DNA of 64,000 nucleotides, taken from Chrysomallon squamiferum (lineage: Eukaryota; Mollusca; Gastropoda; Neomphalida; Peltospiridae). How positions within the stretch are numbered: the first letter of the stretch is position 1; each line of letters starts with the position of its first letter. The position numbers were made by a program, and so were the translations under genes. Location of the stretch: assembly GCA_012295275.1 (NCBI GenBank), contig CM022667.1:102501-166500 (forward strand). The letters run 5' to 3'. This document shows, one piece after another, positions 11,440-23,583 of this stretch. The notes beneath the pieces were generated by a model, which ran no database searches, had not been told where the DNA came from, and saw nothing but the letters and a program-made list of their open reading frames with translations.

Positions 11440-13789
11440 TAAAAAGTTGACATTCATTTACTTATTTCTTTTAACAAAAACTATTGCAAAAACTCTACAT
11501 CAGACTGTACTTTCATGTCACGTATCTTAAACTCGGAAATATTTCTTTCTTGTTCCTGATCTTCAGGTTTACATCGTCTGCGGCATCACCACCGGCTTCT
11601 CCATCCTCGCCATCATTTTCGCCGCCGTCTTCCTCGACAACATCGTGCTGGACAAAGAACGACAGAAGAAAGAGAAGGTTTCTTTTCGTCTTCTGGTCGC
11701 CACGTTTTCACATCTCTTCAAGAATCGCTCCCAGATGTTGTTGGTTCCCTTAACAGTTTACAGTGGCGTGGAACAAGCGTTTTTCGGAGGAACTTACACG
11801 CGAGTAACGTCATATATTTCCTTGAAAAAAAAATATCCCTTGTTATTTTAAATGTTTTATTTCTTAACAGAAATATGTCAAACTTAAAACATAAAATATA
11901 TTAAGTAAATAACGTTTTATTTAATTTATATATTTACACACAAACGCGCATATATATAGGGACATATGTATGAATATGTAAATATGTCTTTTTTTTCTCT
12001 TTTCCCCACCTCTTTTCTCTTTCTTTCTCCCTCATTCTCTCTATATCTTTCTATCTATCTATCTATCTATCTATCTAGCTATCTATCTGTCTGTATGTAC
12101 ATCAGTGAATCCTAATGTGGGGCGCTCGCCCCCCAGTGGGACAATTTTAAAGTCACATAATACGACCAAACTTCCAATTAAACATCGTCTACACATGTTA
12201 TCCTGCGTCTGGCAGCACCCACGAGCAGTTTGTAATTATATTTTCACAAAACTCAGTTTGGTTTTGTATCAAAGGGGGACGTAAACAGTTTTTAGGTGTT
12301 GAGGTGGGGCATGGAGCAAAAACGGTCGGGAACTACTGATGTATATGTATGTGTGCATATATATACAGATATACACACGTACCTATATTACACACAAAGA
12401 CATACACATATCTTTCTTTATTTCCAGGCGTTTGTTACGTGTTCTATTGGAATCTGGAATATCGGTTACGTGATGATCATCTTTGGAGTGTTGGACGCTG
12501 TTTGTTCTTTTACCTTTGGTCGACTTGTTCAGTACGTCGGTCATATACCCTTCTTTGGTCTAGGTATGACATCTGTCACTGCTTCTTATTTTTATTGTTC
12601 CTCTATGTATAAATTATGGTAATTTTATATGCGTATGTACGTATGTATGTACAGTTAAAGACCCCAAAATATACGCAGAAGCAGAAAAACACGTTTACAC
12701 TAACTTCCATAAGACAAAACACAGAACACAAAAAAAACCCCGTAAGATACTTATAATTATGTATATTTTGTGTATATACAAACCCACACATACAAATATA
12801 AACACATACATACACAAACACCCATACACACTCACATACATATTGCTGTATGCATGTCTGTGTATATGCGTGTTTAAATACGTATGACTGCATGTACATA
12901 CGTACGTTTGTATATGTGTCTAAGTGTGTATGTATGTATGTATGTATGCGCGTATATTTTCCTTTCATCATATGTTGCTATCTTTCTTTTCACACCCACT
13001 AAAAGCGTTCTTGCTGCACGGTGGCTGTTTAGTTACGTTGTTCCTGTGGGTGCCGACTCCAGACCAGCTACCTGTGTTTTACGTCATTTCTGCCATGTGG
13101 GGTATGGGCGATGCTGTAATACAAACACAAATTAATGGTGAGAATTTATTTAAAAAAAATAATAATAATAATAATAATAATAATTAAAAAAATAGATATT
13201 CTAAATTTGAAATTATAAATTTAAAAATAAATAAATAAATAAATAATGCAGTATACGCATTGAAATGCAAGTTAGAGTCTTCTTCATATTGCGGCAATTA
13301 CGTCACTTCCCTCTTTCCGAAATCGTGTTATGTTATGTCTTTAATAAGATATATATATATAAAATATTCCTTTCTGGTTTTAATTATGTTCCTCTGAAAA
13401 AAATTTGGTATACAACTGCTGTAACAATTTATTATTAATCAAAGTGTTCTGAAGAGTGTATTAAAATATAAAGAACTTTGTTTCTTTCTTCTTCGTGTAT
13501 TAATGAACCACTACAAATTTAATAAAATACATTCATATTTTTACTGTTGTCTGTTTCAGCTCTTTACGGATGTTTGTTCACGGACAATACCGAAGCGGCT
13601 TTCGCCAATTATCGACTTTGGGAGTCGTTTGGTTTTATGATAACGTTCGCCTACAACGATCAGCTCTGCACATACACAAAACTGTACATTTGTATCGGTT
13701 TTCTGATTGTAGGGATGTCATTATATGTAGTTGTCGAAGCGACTGAGAGAAAAAAGACGACTCCTAAATCCGAAATGGTAATATCGTAA
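9361..13789 (+). CDS. UNC93A: UNC93-like transmembrane protein, copy 2 (frameshift and lost donor)
   Basis: Seven exons: 9361-9423, 9770-10332, 10738-10895, 11567-11803, 12428-12563, 13006-13137 and 13560-13789, stop at 13789, with AATAAA signals at 13837 and 13842. Structure and phases match the minus-strand copy exon for exon. Family marks: FMFIAFQCISNVQSSL, PLWSAKCTYLTQMG, INRFFGIFF, IWGNLISSEVF, PLTVYSGVEQAFF, IGYVMIIFGVLDAVCSFTFG, GDAVIQTQIN and EAAFANYRLW. An UNC93A-type multi-pass membrane protein is inferred, 505 aa if the frame is repaired. As sequenced, exon 2 carries one extra base near 9984-9986 (CTTGAAC where the frame needs six bases), giving a stop at about residue 145. After exon 3 the position where the paralogue has a GT donor reads GG, followed by a poly(A) run. 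All later exons are open. It is either a decaying paralogue or has consensus errors. Confidence 0.85.
9477..9542. repeat. (ATT)n microsatellite
   Basis: ATT trinucleotide run in intron 1 of the plus-strand UNC93-like gene; the Leu-rich open frame across it is not coding. Related ATA/AAG/TTG runs lie at 10346-10450 in intron 2. Confidence 0.95.
12103..12338. mobile_element. hAT-type MITE, 236 bp
   Basis: A non-autonomous element in intron 4 of the plus-strand UNC93-like gene. The left end begins CAGTGAATCCTAATG. The right end read in reverse begins CAGTAGTTCCCGACCG, the familiar Charlie-like hAT end. Flanking 8-bp target duplications are ATGTACAT (12095-12102) and ATGTATAT (12339-12346), matching at 7 of 8 positions. 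No transposase coding sequence is present. Confidence 0.8.
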
Positions 13790-13884
13790 AAAATCAGATC
13801 ATGTCTCAAATGGAATATTAGTTTTTCAAAAAATGAAATAAAATAAAGCTTAAATATTTTAATTAATTAACATTAATAAATTAA

Positions 13885-13888
<4 letters not shown>

Positions 13889-13926
<38 letters not shown>
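13889..13926. repeat. (ATA)n microsatellite
   Basis: An ATA trinucleotide run just downstream of the polyadenylation signals of the plus-strand UNC93-like gene. Confidence 0.9.
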
Positions 13927-13927
<1 letters not shown>

Positions 13928-13929
13928 GA

Positions 13930-14600
13930 ATTAGTAATAACTAAATAAATAAATATTAATACGTTTCCAAAATAATGTATTAGTTAAAACTGTCTAATGA
14001 CTATTGTCTGTATTTATGAATAGTTTATTCACTTGTGTTCAGACTGACAGACAGACAGACAAGTATGTATACGACAGACCGATACAGAGATATAGAAATT
14101 GTCCCCGTATTGGGAAACTTCTGTGATGAAAGAATATATGTAATACACTTTTCAGAGCTAATTTTTGTGGGTTTTGTCATGATTAAATTAATTGCCTACT
14201 TTCTATTATGTGTTTTGTTCTATTTTGTTCTACTTTTTTTTTTCTTCTTTACGATATATAAATTATTTTGTGCACAGAAACGTAAAATGTATCTAGGTTG
14301 AAATTTGCTGTATTTGCCTTATAATTCGCAAAAACAGTTTTTAAAAAGTAAGAAAGAAATGTCAGTCTTGGCTACTTACCCAAGAAATAAACATAAAAAT
14401 ATAATCAATAAATTTTTTTATAAATAATTACAATTTATATATTGTTTCTCAAAACAATGCGCTGTTGATGAAACAGAAATTCTGTTGATAATCGGATGAC
14501 GTCATGTTTCAACGATCACAACAACTGATGGACAGACTACAAGATATTACTAGGTTAGGAAAGAGGCTTTTTTTTTATTATTGCCATTTTCTTTTTTTTT

Positions 14601-14676
<76 letters not shown>

Positions 14677-14712
14677 TCTTACCTTGTTCTGTTTTTGCTG
14701 TTGTGAGATGTA

Positions 14713-14776
<64 letters not shown>

Positions 14777-15018
14777 GATTGTATTGTAAAGAGTATAACT
14801 GTGTATAGCCTTTTATGTCTATAAAAGTTTTAACCATGACAAAGCAGGATAAAAATATCCTTCAACAAGTTTGTTACTAATTACATACATAGGTTCGTTC
14901 TTGTATTTTAAAAGAAAGTACCGCCTTTATTGTTTTGATTCTTATTAATATTTACTTTTCTTTCTAAAAATCTAAAAATTTAATTTTATGTGAAACACAA
15001 CAAAGTAAACACAAGCAA

Positions 15019-15054
<36 letters not shown>

Positions 15055-15221
15055 TAAATATTTTAAAAATGATATTTAATAAAGTAAAAAGTAAAAATTA
15101 ATTTCAAAAAATACTTACAAGGGAAATAATTCTGAACCTATGGCCTTGACCTTGAAAAGTTGAGAGGCCGCGTGAATGAGGTTAGTTTACATTTAAGATA
15201 TATTTCAAATTTTCAAATATA
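13930..15221. other. Intergenic stretch with microsatellites
   Basis: Between the plus-strand UNC93-like gene and the HSF-type gene. It holds (CT)n at about 14604-14670, (ATT)n at 14717-14775 and (AAT)n at about 15021-15053. No gene seen. Confidence 0.7.
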
Positions 15222-16127
15222 ATGAATGAACCAGATTCTTTGAATTTAGAATATGCCCTTAAGTTTCCTAGAGCGTTATGGGACATCATCAGTAATTGCA
15301 AAACAGGAGCAATTTCATGGGGCCATTTTGGAAGCAGCATTAAAATCAACAAACATCTGTTTGAAAAAGAATATCCAAATTGGAGTGGTAATTTTTCGAG
15401 CTTTATTCGACAACTTAATGCTTACGGTTTTCGTAAACTGAAAAACCAGATAAAATACACGAAAATGCCTGCTGAATTTACAAATGATGTAGTTGAATAC
15501 CAGCATCCCCTATTTGTGAAAGGGCATCCAGAGTTTCTTCCTTGCGTAAGAAGAAAGCCAGACAAGAAAAGAAAAAGAGTTTTATCTAAAGGAAATGCAA
15601 CGAAAGAAATCGTTGAAGAAATTAGAGATGTTAATTTCGATATTACAGAAGCTCAAAATATCGTCCAGGATCAAGCAAGCTTCCAATTACAGAATGATGT
15701 AAGTATTTGCTTTCAGAAAGCGTTTAAAATTATACTCCATGAGTAATCAATTTTAAAAATTGATTGGCATGGATGAAAAATTTCAGATTTGTAAAGGAAA
15801 TTACAGCCTTTGGAAATATTGTTTAATGGTTATTACTTTGTTGGAAACATTTTTATACATTTAAATAGGTTTATTTTTATTTTATATATAACTCATTTCT
15901 CTAGGAATGTAGGTTTTTTGGGGGGGTCTCAATATTTTCATTTTTTATTTTATTTTATTTGTTATTATTTTTTTATATTTTTATTTACCTTTATTTTTTT
16001 ATTATTATTTTTTTTTTATTTTTTTTTTAGAAAATGAGTTACATGTCATAATGTCACAAACTTAATGTTTTTAATATTACAGGTGCTACAAGAACTTCAG
16101 GACCAGTGTTTCCTTTTTTCAATCTAA
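15222..16127 (+). CDS. Small heat-shock-factor-type DNA-binding protein
   Basis: Two exons, 15222-15698 and 16083-16127, joined by a donor GTAAGT and an acceptor ATTACAG at a codon boundary, give 173 aa. Retaining the intron would give 174 aa from the same start with a different end. Residues about 12-110 form an HSF-type winged-helix domain: FPRALWDIISN at the first helix, ISWGHFGSSIKINKHLFEK in the strand/helix region, and the recognition helix and turn FSSFIRQLNAYGFRK. A basic stretch (RRKPDKKRKRV) follows. The long hydrophobic heptad-repeat trimerisation region of canonical HSF1 is not seen, so it is closer to the short HSFY/HSF5-like group than to a stress-response HSF1. A nuclear, sequence-specific DNA-binding role is inferred. 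An AATAAA signal lies at 16301. Confidence 0.8.
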
Positions 16128-16139
16128 GAATTTGAAATT

Positions 16140-16285
16140 TGTCACATAAACACTTTGACTCCAGTTTGAGGACTTTATTTTTTATTTTTTTAAGACATCT
16201 TGACCTGTCACATTAACACTTTGACTCCAGTTTGAGGACTTTATTTATTTTTTTTTTTTTTTTTAAGACATCTTGACCTGTTCAC
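16140..16285. repeat. Tandem duplication, about 75-bp unit, two copies
   Basis: The block CACTTTGACTCCAGTTTGAG plus GACTTTATTT and AAGACATCTTGACCTG occurs twice in direct succession within the predicted 3' UTR of the HSF-type gene. Confidence 0.85.
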
Positions 16286-17113
16286 TTCAAACTAATTAAA
16301 AATAAATAAAATGTTGGGCCAAAAGCTTTTATATTTGTTAAATTCTCTTGAAATTTATTTGTTATTGCTATATGCCAGGTTGCATGACGCATCACTGGGG
16401 AGGCCACACACACACACACACTAATAAACTATGTTTTCCTTGCGAAATTACACATGCCATTAAATAAATAAATGAAGAATAAAAACTCTTTACAAAGAAC
16501 AGCAGTAACTATTTTAGTTTCACAACAAATTCTGAATTTTCCAGATGTGTATGTTAATACAAATAAAAGTCTGTTTCATTGAACAAACACAACGGAATTT
16601 AACTAATTCAAAACAAACTGAATTAGATATTACATTTTACTATATGCAAAAATTTTAATTACACAGATCTCATATCTTGTCAGATAGGTACAAGGTGTAT
16701 ATGTGAAAATGTGTGTGTTTGTGTGTATGTGTGTGTAACTGATTCAGAGATCTGTCAGAACAAAACAAATTGATCCGATAATAAATTAACCTTAAAATAT
16801 TAATAAACATTTCAGTTTTTTATAATGAGTATTTTAACAACTGTAATTTGGTAAGGACATAATATATATATAAATCATTAAGAATAACATATGAATAACC
16901 ATTGTATTTCCAACAACAAAACTGTAAAAATAATGTCACAAAATTGCAGCAGTTAGATACTAAAAAGCACCAATAACCAACAAAAAAACAAACAAACAAT
17001 TCTTAAATTTTACAAAATTATTTTCAAATACTAAGTCTTCCAAACTCATAACAAGACATCTTCAATTTCCATTAACTTTCATCGAGAACACAACATCATT
17101 TATATCGGCTGCT

Positions 17114-17119
17114 TTTATT
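17114..17119 (-). terminator. Polyadenylation signal of HAUS4
   Basis: AATAAA on the minus strand, about 41 bases beyond the HAUS4 stop codon. Confidence 0.6.
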
Positions 17120-17159
17120 TTTTTACATTTTTTCCAATAACAGTTTCTACTGCATTATG

Positions 17160-20100
17160 TTATATGCTGCTGGCTTTGGGTGCCAGCAGTTCAGAGACTG
17201 CCCATCGTTTGTTCTCCAGTTCATTACAAAGATCTGTGTATTCCTGTACCAGTTTGTCAAAACCCATGCCAACCGTTTCAAAAGCTTTTAACGACTGGCA
17301 TGTTGTGTTATATTCTTTTTCTGTCTTCTCAATAGCACTGTTCAGATGGCTTCTGTAAGATTTTTGGAATAAAAAAAAGAAAAGAATAATAATAATAATA
17401 ATAAAATAAACAGAACAAGTAAAATGTTTAATGTCCAAACACATTTTTGTATTATTAAGTATCAGACAGATGAGTTGGCAAAGTATTGTGAAAGAAAAAT
17501 GTAAATAGAAATGAATAAAATGTTTAATATTCCAACACATTTTTATATTATTATTAGGTATCATTTATTTGATTTTGCAAAGAAGAAATAGGCATATGTA
17601 ACAGCCTGTAAAACCATAGCAAAATATCTACAGATATATTAAGAAACAAGTTTGGATAACATAGTTGTTGATAAGATCTGTCAGTGCTTCAGTGGTCTAA
17701 CCCATGTCAATAACTGTAAGTATAACTATGAATAATACTGGGAGTATTACTTTTTATATGTTATATGCTTCAGTAACTTCACTCTCTAAAAGTGAATTCT
17801 CTAAATTAAATCAATGTTTCTTAAACTAGTGAATGAATTTACTTTCAGGTGAATAAAATGAGAGGAAAATGAGTAAAAACATAATACAATTTGTTAAAGA
17901 TATGTGGCTGAATGATGCTGAACTGGGTTAGACAGCTAAGGTCCTAAATAAGTTGTTGGTTCTTATATATATACAATAAACTTTTATAAACATTTTATTA
18001 TTGTTTTCTTTAGGTAGTTAACTTGCAAGGTTAACATTATAATTGACACCATCATAACAAATATATTTTGAATGTTAATTATATTCATCGATGTTTAGCA
18101 TCTTAGAAATTAAAACAGAAGCATTTTATTTATGATTAACCTAAGAATAATACTTTGAGAAAACCTTTCAGTTTATGAAAAATAGTTTTGACTGGGGCCT
18201 GCAGATCACACCGTGAAAACTACAGCTTTTAGAACGTCAGTGAAATGTTACAATTTTGTAAAAACAAGTCACTCACTTGACAACTTTCAAGGCTTCTATG
18301 GATTGCGCTGTATATGTGTCACACAAAACTTCCAACTCTAAAAATCTAAAAAAAAAGAAAATTGTCAATATTTCAATAAAACTATAAACTGATTTTTTTT
18401 TTTTTCATTTTAATTAATATATATATATCAATGAAAATAATTTCACAATTTTTGAAATAATAATTTTAATAATAATAATAATAATGATGATAATAAAATA
18501 GAAATGTAAAATTTCTTTTACTGTCAGAAATGAATCTTGCTGTTAGTGTATGTGATGACATCTCAACTCCTGCTGTGAAGAACCACAACGACACATTCAT
18601 ATATTTCATAACAGAACTGTTTTTCTTTCACACTTTGTTATGAGCTATGACATGTCACTCAAAACAATAAAGTAATAATGTGTTAATAATAATTTGGAAA
18701 TATACAGAATGTTTTGGACCATTCACCTGTACTGTTACAATTGCACTTTAATGATAAGAGAAAATAAAAATAAAATTAAAAAAAGTTACTTGATTTTAAG
18801 ACACATTGCTTCACACTTAACATAGAGCCATTCAGTGGTGTGTCGATCAAACTCTGCTTGACCTTGGAGACAGTATTTCTTTGTGATTTCCACCAGAATG
18901 TGTAGTGAGTCCATCAGAGTCTGGTGTCAAAAAAAGTAATAAAATCATAGTTTAAAAAAGAACTGATTCTAAAATAAAATTTCAGTACCAAGAATAGTAA
19001 TTAGAGGTACTTACAAAAGAATGTTTGCTTCATATTATTAGATCAATGCATGAAAACATAACAGGTTTTATTGGTTTTTTCAAATGTTCACATGTAGAAA
19101 GTGTTTATTCAGTTAAATATAAGTGTGTTGGCATAATGATTGTTCAATGAATATTCATTTACTTACTTTAATAAAACTACATATGGATAATCATAAAACT
19201 TAGAAACCCAACTCTTTTTTTTTTCACATTGTTTTTTTTTTTATAAATATATTTACATAAATATTTGTTACTAAATATGCATAATTATTCATTGTAAAAA
19301 ATTTAATTTATAATTTTTTCTTTACTTCAAAATAAAGCCAGAACTGTTTGTCTCTGTGGGACTTGTCTTCTTTCAGTAGCTTCTTGAAGTCTTCCAGTCT
19401 GAGTTTACTTTTCTCTATTTGATTTGGAAGCTGCGAAGCTTTTGCTATTGTCATCTGTGAACTGTCTGCATTAACAATATTAAATTTTAAAAACAGAAAA
19501 TAAATAACAACAAAATTTTCATCAAAACACTGAATTAAAAATAAATTTTAAAACAGAAAATAAATAACAACAAAATTTTCAACAAACAATCATCACTGTC
19601 ATCACCATCATCATCACTGAATTAACAATATTAAATTTTAAAAACAAAAAATAAATAACAACAAAATCTTCAACAAACTATCATCATTGTCATCATCTTC
19701 ATCACTATATTATCATAATAATCATCATTATATTTATATATATAAAGAGATATGTCATAAAACTTTACAAAACATCATTACCAACATGGTACTGCTCATG
19801 AAGATGGACAAGATTTTCACATTTCTTTTGTAGTCGACTTTCTATTTCTGGAATCAGTTTCTGTTGTATGCTTGGAAGATGCTGAAAAATTAATAAAAAT
19901 AAACAAACATTTAAACACTTCAACTTGAGAAGGAAAAAGTGATGAACAACACTGAGGAGATAACCTTAGAATAAATTAATCTGTACTGTATGCAACTGCA
20001 GAAAAATGATGGATCTCAAATGTTTTTAAACTGCATCCTTTTGTTTGTTATACTTCATTATTAATTAAGATTTGGGTTAACAAAAATGTCAACAACAATC

Positions 20101-22494
20101 AAATGTAACTTGGAAGTGTACAAAATATATTTCAACTCTTTTTTTGGGGTTTTTATCATGAAGAGTACACTTTAACAATTCTCTGGCATAAAAATTAACA
20201 CATTACACAATACACATACACTGATGATAAATGCATGTACACCCTGGAGTGTCAAACAAAAGTGTCAGTTGAAATGTTCCACTGATATAAAGTAGACATT
20301 TTAAGGAATCTTACCTTTTTATAAGGATTTAATCTGTGTATATCATCCTGTGTTATCCCTAACAGAGTTGTTTTTGAAGTGATATCAGGGTCACAGTCAA
20401 GATAATCTCGAAGTTCAGAATACGTCAGACAATGTTGTAAAATATCTTTAAACTACAAACACAAAAAATATTTATAGATTAATTTTTCAGCAAAAATGTA
20501 TTCAGATTTAAATTTTCGTCTTTTTCAGTTATGTATATTTTCATCTATTCACCTCATACAGGTCTAATTTAATATGCTAACATTCTTATTTTAAAATTAT
20601 TTTTAATTAGCCAAACTGTCAATTAAATGATAAACTGAAGTTATATATAAAATATTAAAAACTTATTGATTTAAATGTAAATATTAAATAGAATTCACTT
20701 TAAAATTTCATACTAATGAACACAAATTATTTAAAAAATATAAAATTAAATCCTTTATATTATATTTACACACATACATGCAAATTCATATATTTGTGTA
20801 ATGGATTAATGTATGTGAAGTGTGTGAAATATTTTGATTGTGTGTGTGGATGTGTATGTGTGAAAACAGTTACCTGTGAAAATGTGTTCAAGCATAAACA
20901 TGAGTTTAAATATGAAAGCATATATCTGAGTTTATGTATATAAACATCTTGATTTTCTTTTTCAATGGGCTTTTTCAGTATGAACACCTGATTTTAACCA
21001 TTTTTTTTTTTTTTTTACTTGTTTGTCCTCTGTTGACAATGACATGTCTTGACCCTGGATTTCATAGTCAAGTAACAATTCCTCTAACTCATGATACAAA
21101 ATGTGACTCAGAAGCCAGCGGCTTTTCTCTCGACGAAGAGTTTCTTTAGCCTGAAAATTATTTCATTCAGATAAATTTGGACACCAATGTAAAATAAACT
21201 ATTCAAATTAATTTTTTTTTTAATGATTCTAAAACTGCAACAGCAATTTTTACAGTTTTTGCTGTGACTACTAGAAAGAACAAAGACATATAATTATTTT
21301 GATAGATACTTCCAGGGATACAACAATATTTAAGATATATTGTGAAACCAGAAAAGCAACTGAACATTAAATGCATACAAAAAATTCTCAAAAATGATGT
21401 CCAGCATTTCTTTTACTGTAGATTTAATAATTTATATGAGAAGATGCGTAAAAAAATCAACCAAATGAATATTTTTTAAAAACAAAAGTAATATTTAAAA
21501 ATGCACAGAAAAAGTATGGCAATGATGGCTATACTATAAGCACCACCACCATTATTATATCACTTAATTTTTTTTTCTTCATATTTATTGCAACTGTTTA
21601 TGATTTTTACCTGTAATATGAAAAATTAATAATAGCTACCTGTGTGAGATCTTTGTGAATTTGTTCCCCTTCTCCAGATTCATTAATGGAAGATGTCAGG
21701 GATGATAACAGATGTACAAATTTGGGATTCTGCTGAACATCTTGGCTAGTTAGGTTCAATGACAAGTAGTTATTAACTGTTGAAAAAAAAAATTACTGTA
21801 AATTTTGAGCTTTGTGTGGTTAATCTTCTTTCTTCTCATATTTAAAAATATTAAACTCTTAAATAGTAATATTACTTTTAAGTAATCAAACCAGTTAAAC
21901 ATTATGTCCACAAATGTGAATTAGGCCAGAGAGTTTGATGGGTACGCAAAATGTTGAAAAATCTCATTACAAGTACTGTGTAAGTTATATTTATATATTA
22001 TTTTATTTTTTAATTTTAATAATTTATTTTTGATGTTTAAAATAAATATAATTGTTCAGATTAACAATTACAGTGGACTATCAATAGTTGTGAGTTGAAT
22101 GAAAGCTCTCGAAATTAACTGAATGAAGTGACAAAAAAAAAAGCCAGTTCTTTAATCTTCATTAAGCCATTTAAGGTGTACTGTATTATTCAAAATTAAT
22201 TTCTAATTTAGTTTCTAATGAAATTCTTTGTAAGGCAATTTCATTATCAATGTGTTAATAATCAATTAATGATATTTTAAAACTGAAGTTTCAATGTGAA
22301 TGTAAAAATTGTTTACAAATTACCGTATTCCTATTAAACTGGAAATAGAAATTAATTTATTAAATAATTTCCTTTGCAACATCTCTTGTCACAGTCTTGT
22401 GTCCCTAATTTGATCATTATTTCACGATATTAAACTTACGTTTTTCGGTCGTTTCTAAAATTTGATCAGTTTCGACACGTTCCAAACCCGACAT
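17160..22494 (-). CDS. HAUS4: HAUS augmin-like complex subunit 4
   Basis: Nine exons on the minus strand: 22440-22494, 21640-21776, 21019-21150, 20315-20452, 19782-19881, 19326-19465, 18790-18920, 18277-18345 and 17160-17352. All junctions are GT...AG and phase-consistent. The product is 364 aa; human HAUS4 is 363. The start is MSGLERVETDQI at 22494. Recognition rests on colinear features: an N-terminal segment QDVQQNPKFVHLLSSLT (compare the LLQNPYFSKLL region), RREKSRWLLSHILYHELEEL, a central segment ending LCDTYTAQSIEAL, and the C-terminus LVQEYTDLCNELENKRWAV, which matches the vertebrate EYT...ENKRWAL ending. Augmin binds spindle microtubules and recruits gamma-tubulin to nucleate branch microtubules in mitosis; HAUS4 is one of its coiled-coil subunits. 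It is transcribed head-to-head with UBA2 from a 127-bp intergenic space. Confidence 0.93.
19480..19700. repeat. Tandem repeat in HAUS4 intron 5, about 3 units
   Basis: The block TTAAATTTTAAAAACAGAAA, then ATAAATAACAACAAAATTTTC, recurs three times with small insertions including a CATCAT run. It starts next to the exon 6 acceptor, so the duplicated segment contains intron sequence flanking the splice site. Confidence 0.8.
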
Positions 22495-22621
22495 TTTGTT
22501 TCAAAACTTGGCGGTGACATTTGTGGAAACCCCCACCAAGTCGGCTTGCTATTTTCATCGAATCCGCATTTTAGATGCCACCAGTGTGCGGCAATCGGAA
22601 GCAGATTTTTGAAAAATAAAT
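22495..22621. promoter_or_regulatory. Bidirectional promoter between HAUS4 and UBA2
   Basis: Only 127 bp separate the two start codons, so both promoters and 5' UTRs must overlap here unless untranslated exons exist elsewhere. The segment is more GC-rich than its surroundings, has no evident TATA box, and contains an E2F-like TTGGCGG near 22507 and a reverse CCAAT-like CCGATTGC near 22595. Those motifs are short, and their function is inference. Confidence 0.7.
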
Positions 22622-23545
22622 ATGGCGGCTGCCATCAAAGGTGTCTTGTGCGAAAGCGTGCGGGAAAATACGCACAACAGCAAAGTATTAGTGGTTGGTG
22701 CTGGTGGCATAGGATGCGAATTATTAAAAAATCTAGTTTTAACTGGGTTTAGAAATATTGAAGTGGTAATTACCAAAAGATCGCTTTAATTTTTATTTTT
22801 GTAATTTTGTTTTTAATTATTTGATTTCTCCCCACATTTATTTATAATTTTTGTATTTATTTATTTTTTAATATCTTATATTACTTATTAAATTTAATAG
22901 TTTCGTGAATACTCGGTCACAGTATGAGAACGATTTCATGAAAGGTGAAAATTAATGATTATGATGTATAATAAAGTAGCTGCATATCATGTGGTGTACA
23001 CCTAGAGTGGTAAGACCCGAGTGTTGAAATGACAGGACCAATAACTGAATAAGCAGAACTTAAAATTTAAATATATATTTGAGAAGGACCTTAATGAAAG
23101 TCATGATATTATTTATATAAAAATTTCAAGAATAATTTATTTTCTTCATTTTTTGTTTTCAGATTGATCTTGACACTATTGATGTTAGTAATCTCAATCG
23201 ACAGTTTCTCTTTAGAAAGGAACATGTGGGCAAACCAAAATCACAGGTTAAATTTTATTGATATATGAAGATACATTGCAGTGTTCAGTTTGTTGTGATT
23301 TTTTTTTTTTTTTTTTTTTTTTTTGTTGTTGCGATTACTAAGTAATGTTTATGAAAACTACAAAGGATTGATGCTGTTTAAGCTTATTATTCAATATGTT
23401 TTTGAATAAATTTTACTCAAATAGATATATTTATCAACTCAGATCCAGATGTCTGGTTTCTATCTCAGTTATTTTTATTTAAATGTAATGATTTTCATTT
23501 TAATTTTTTTTAATTTACATTTTATTATTAATGCTGTTGTTATCA

Positions 23546-23583
<38 letters not shown>

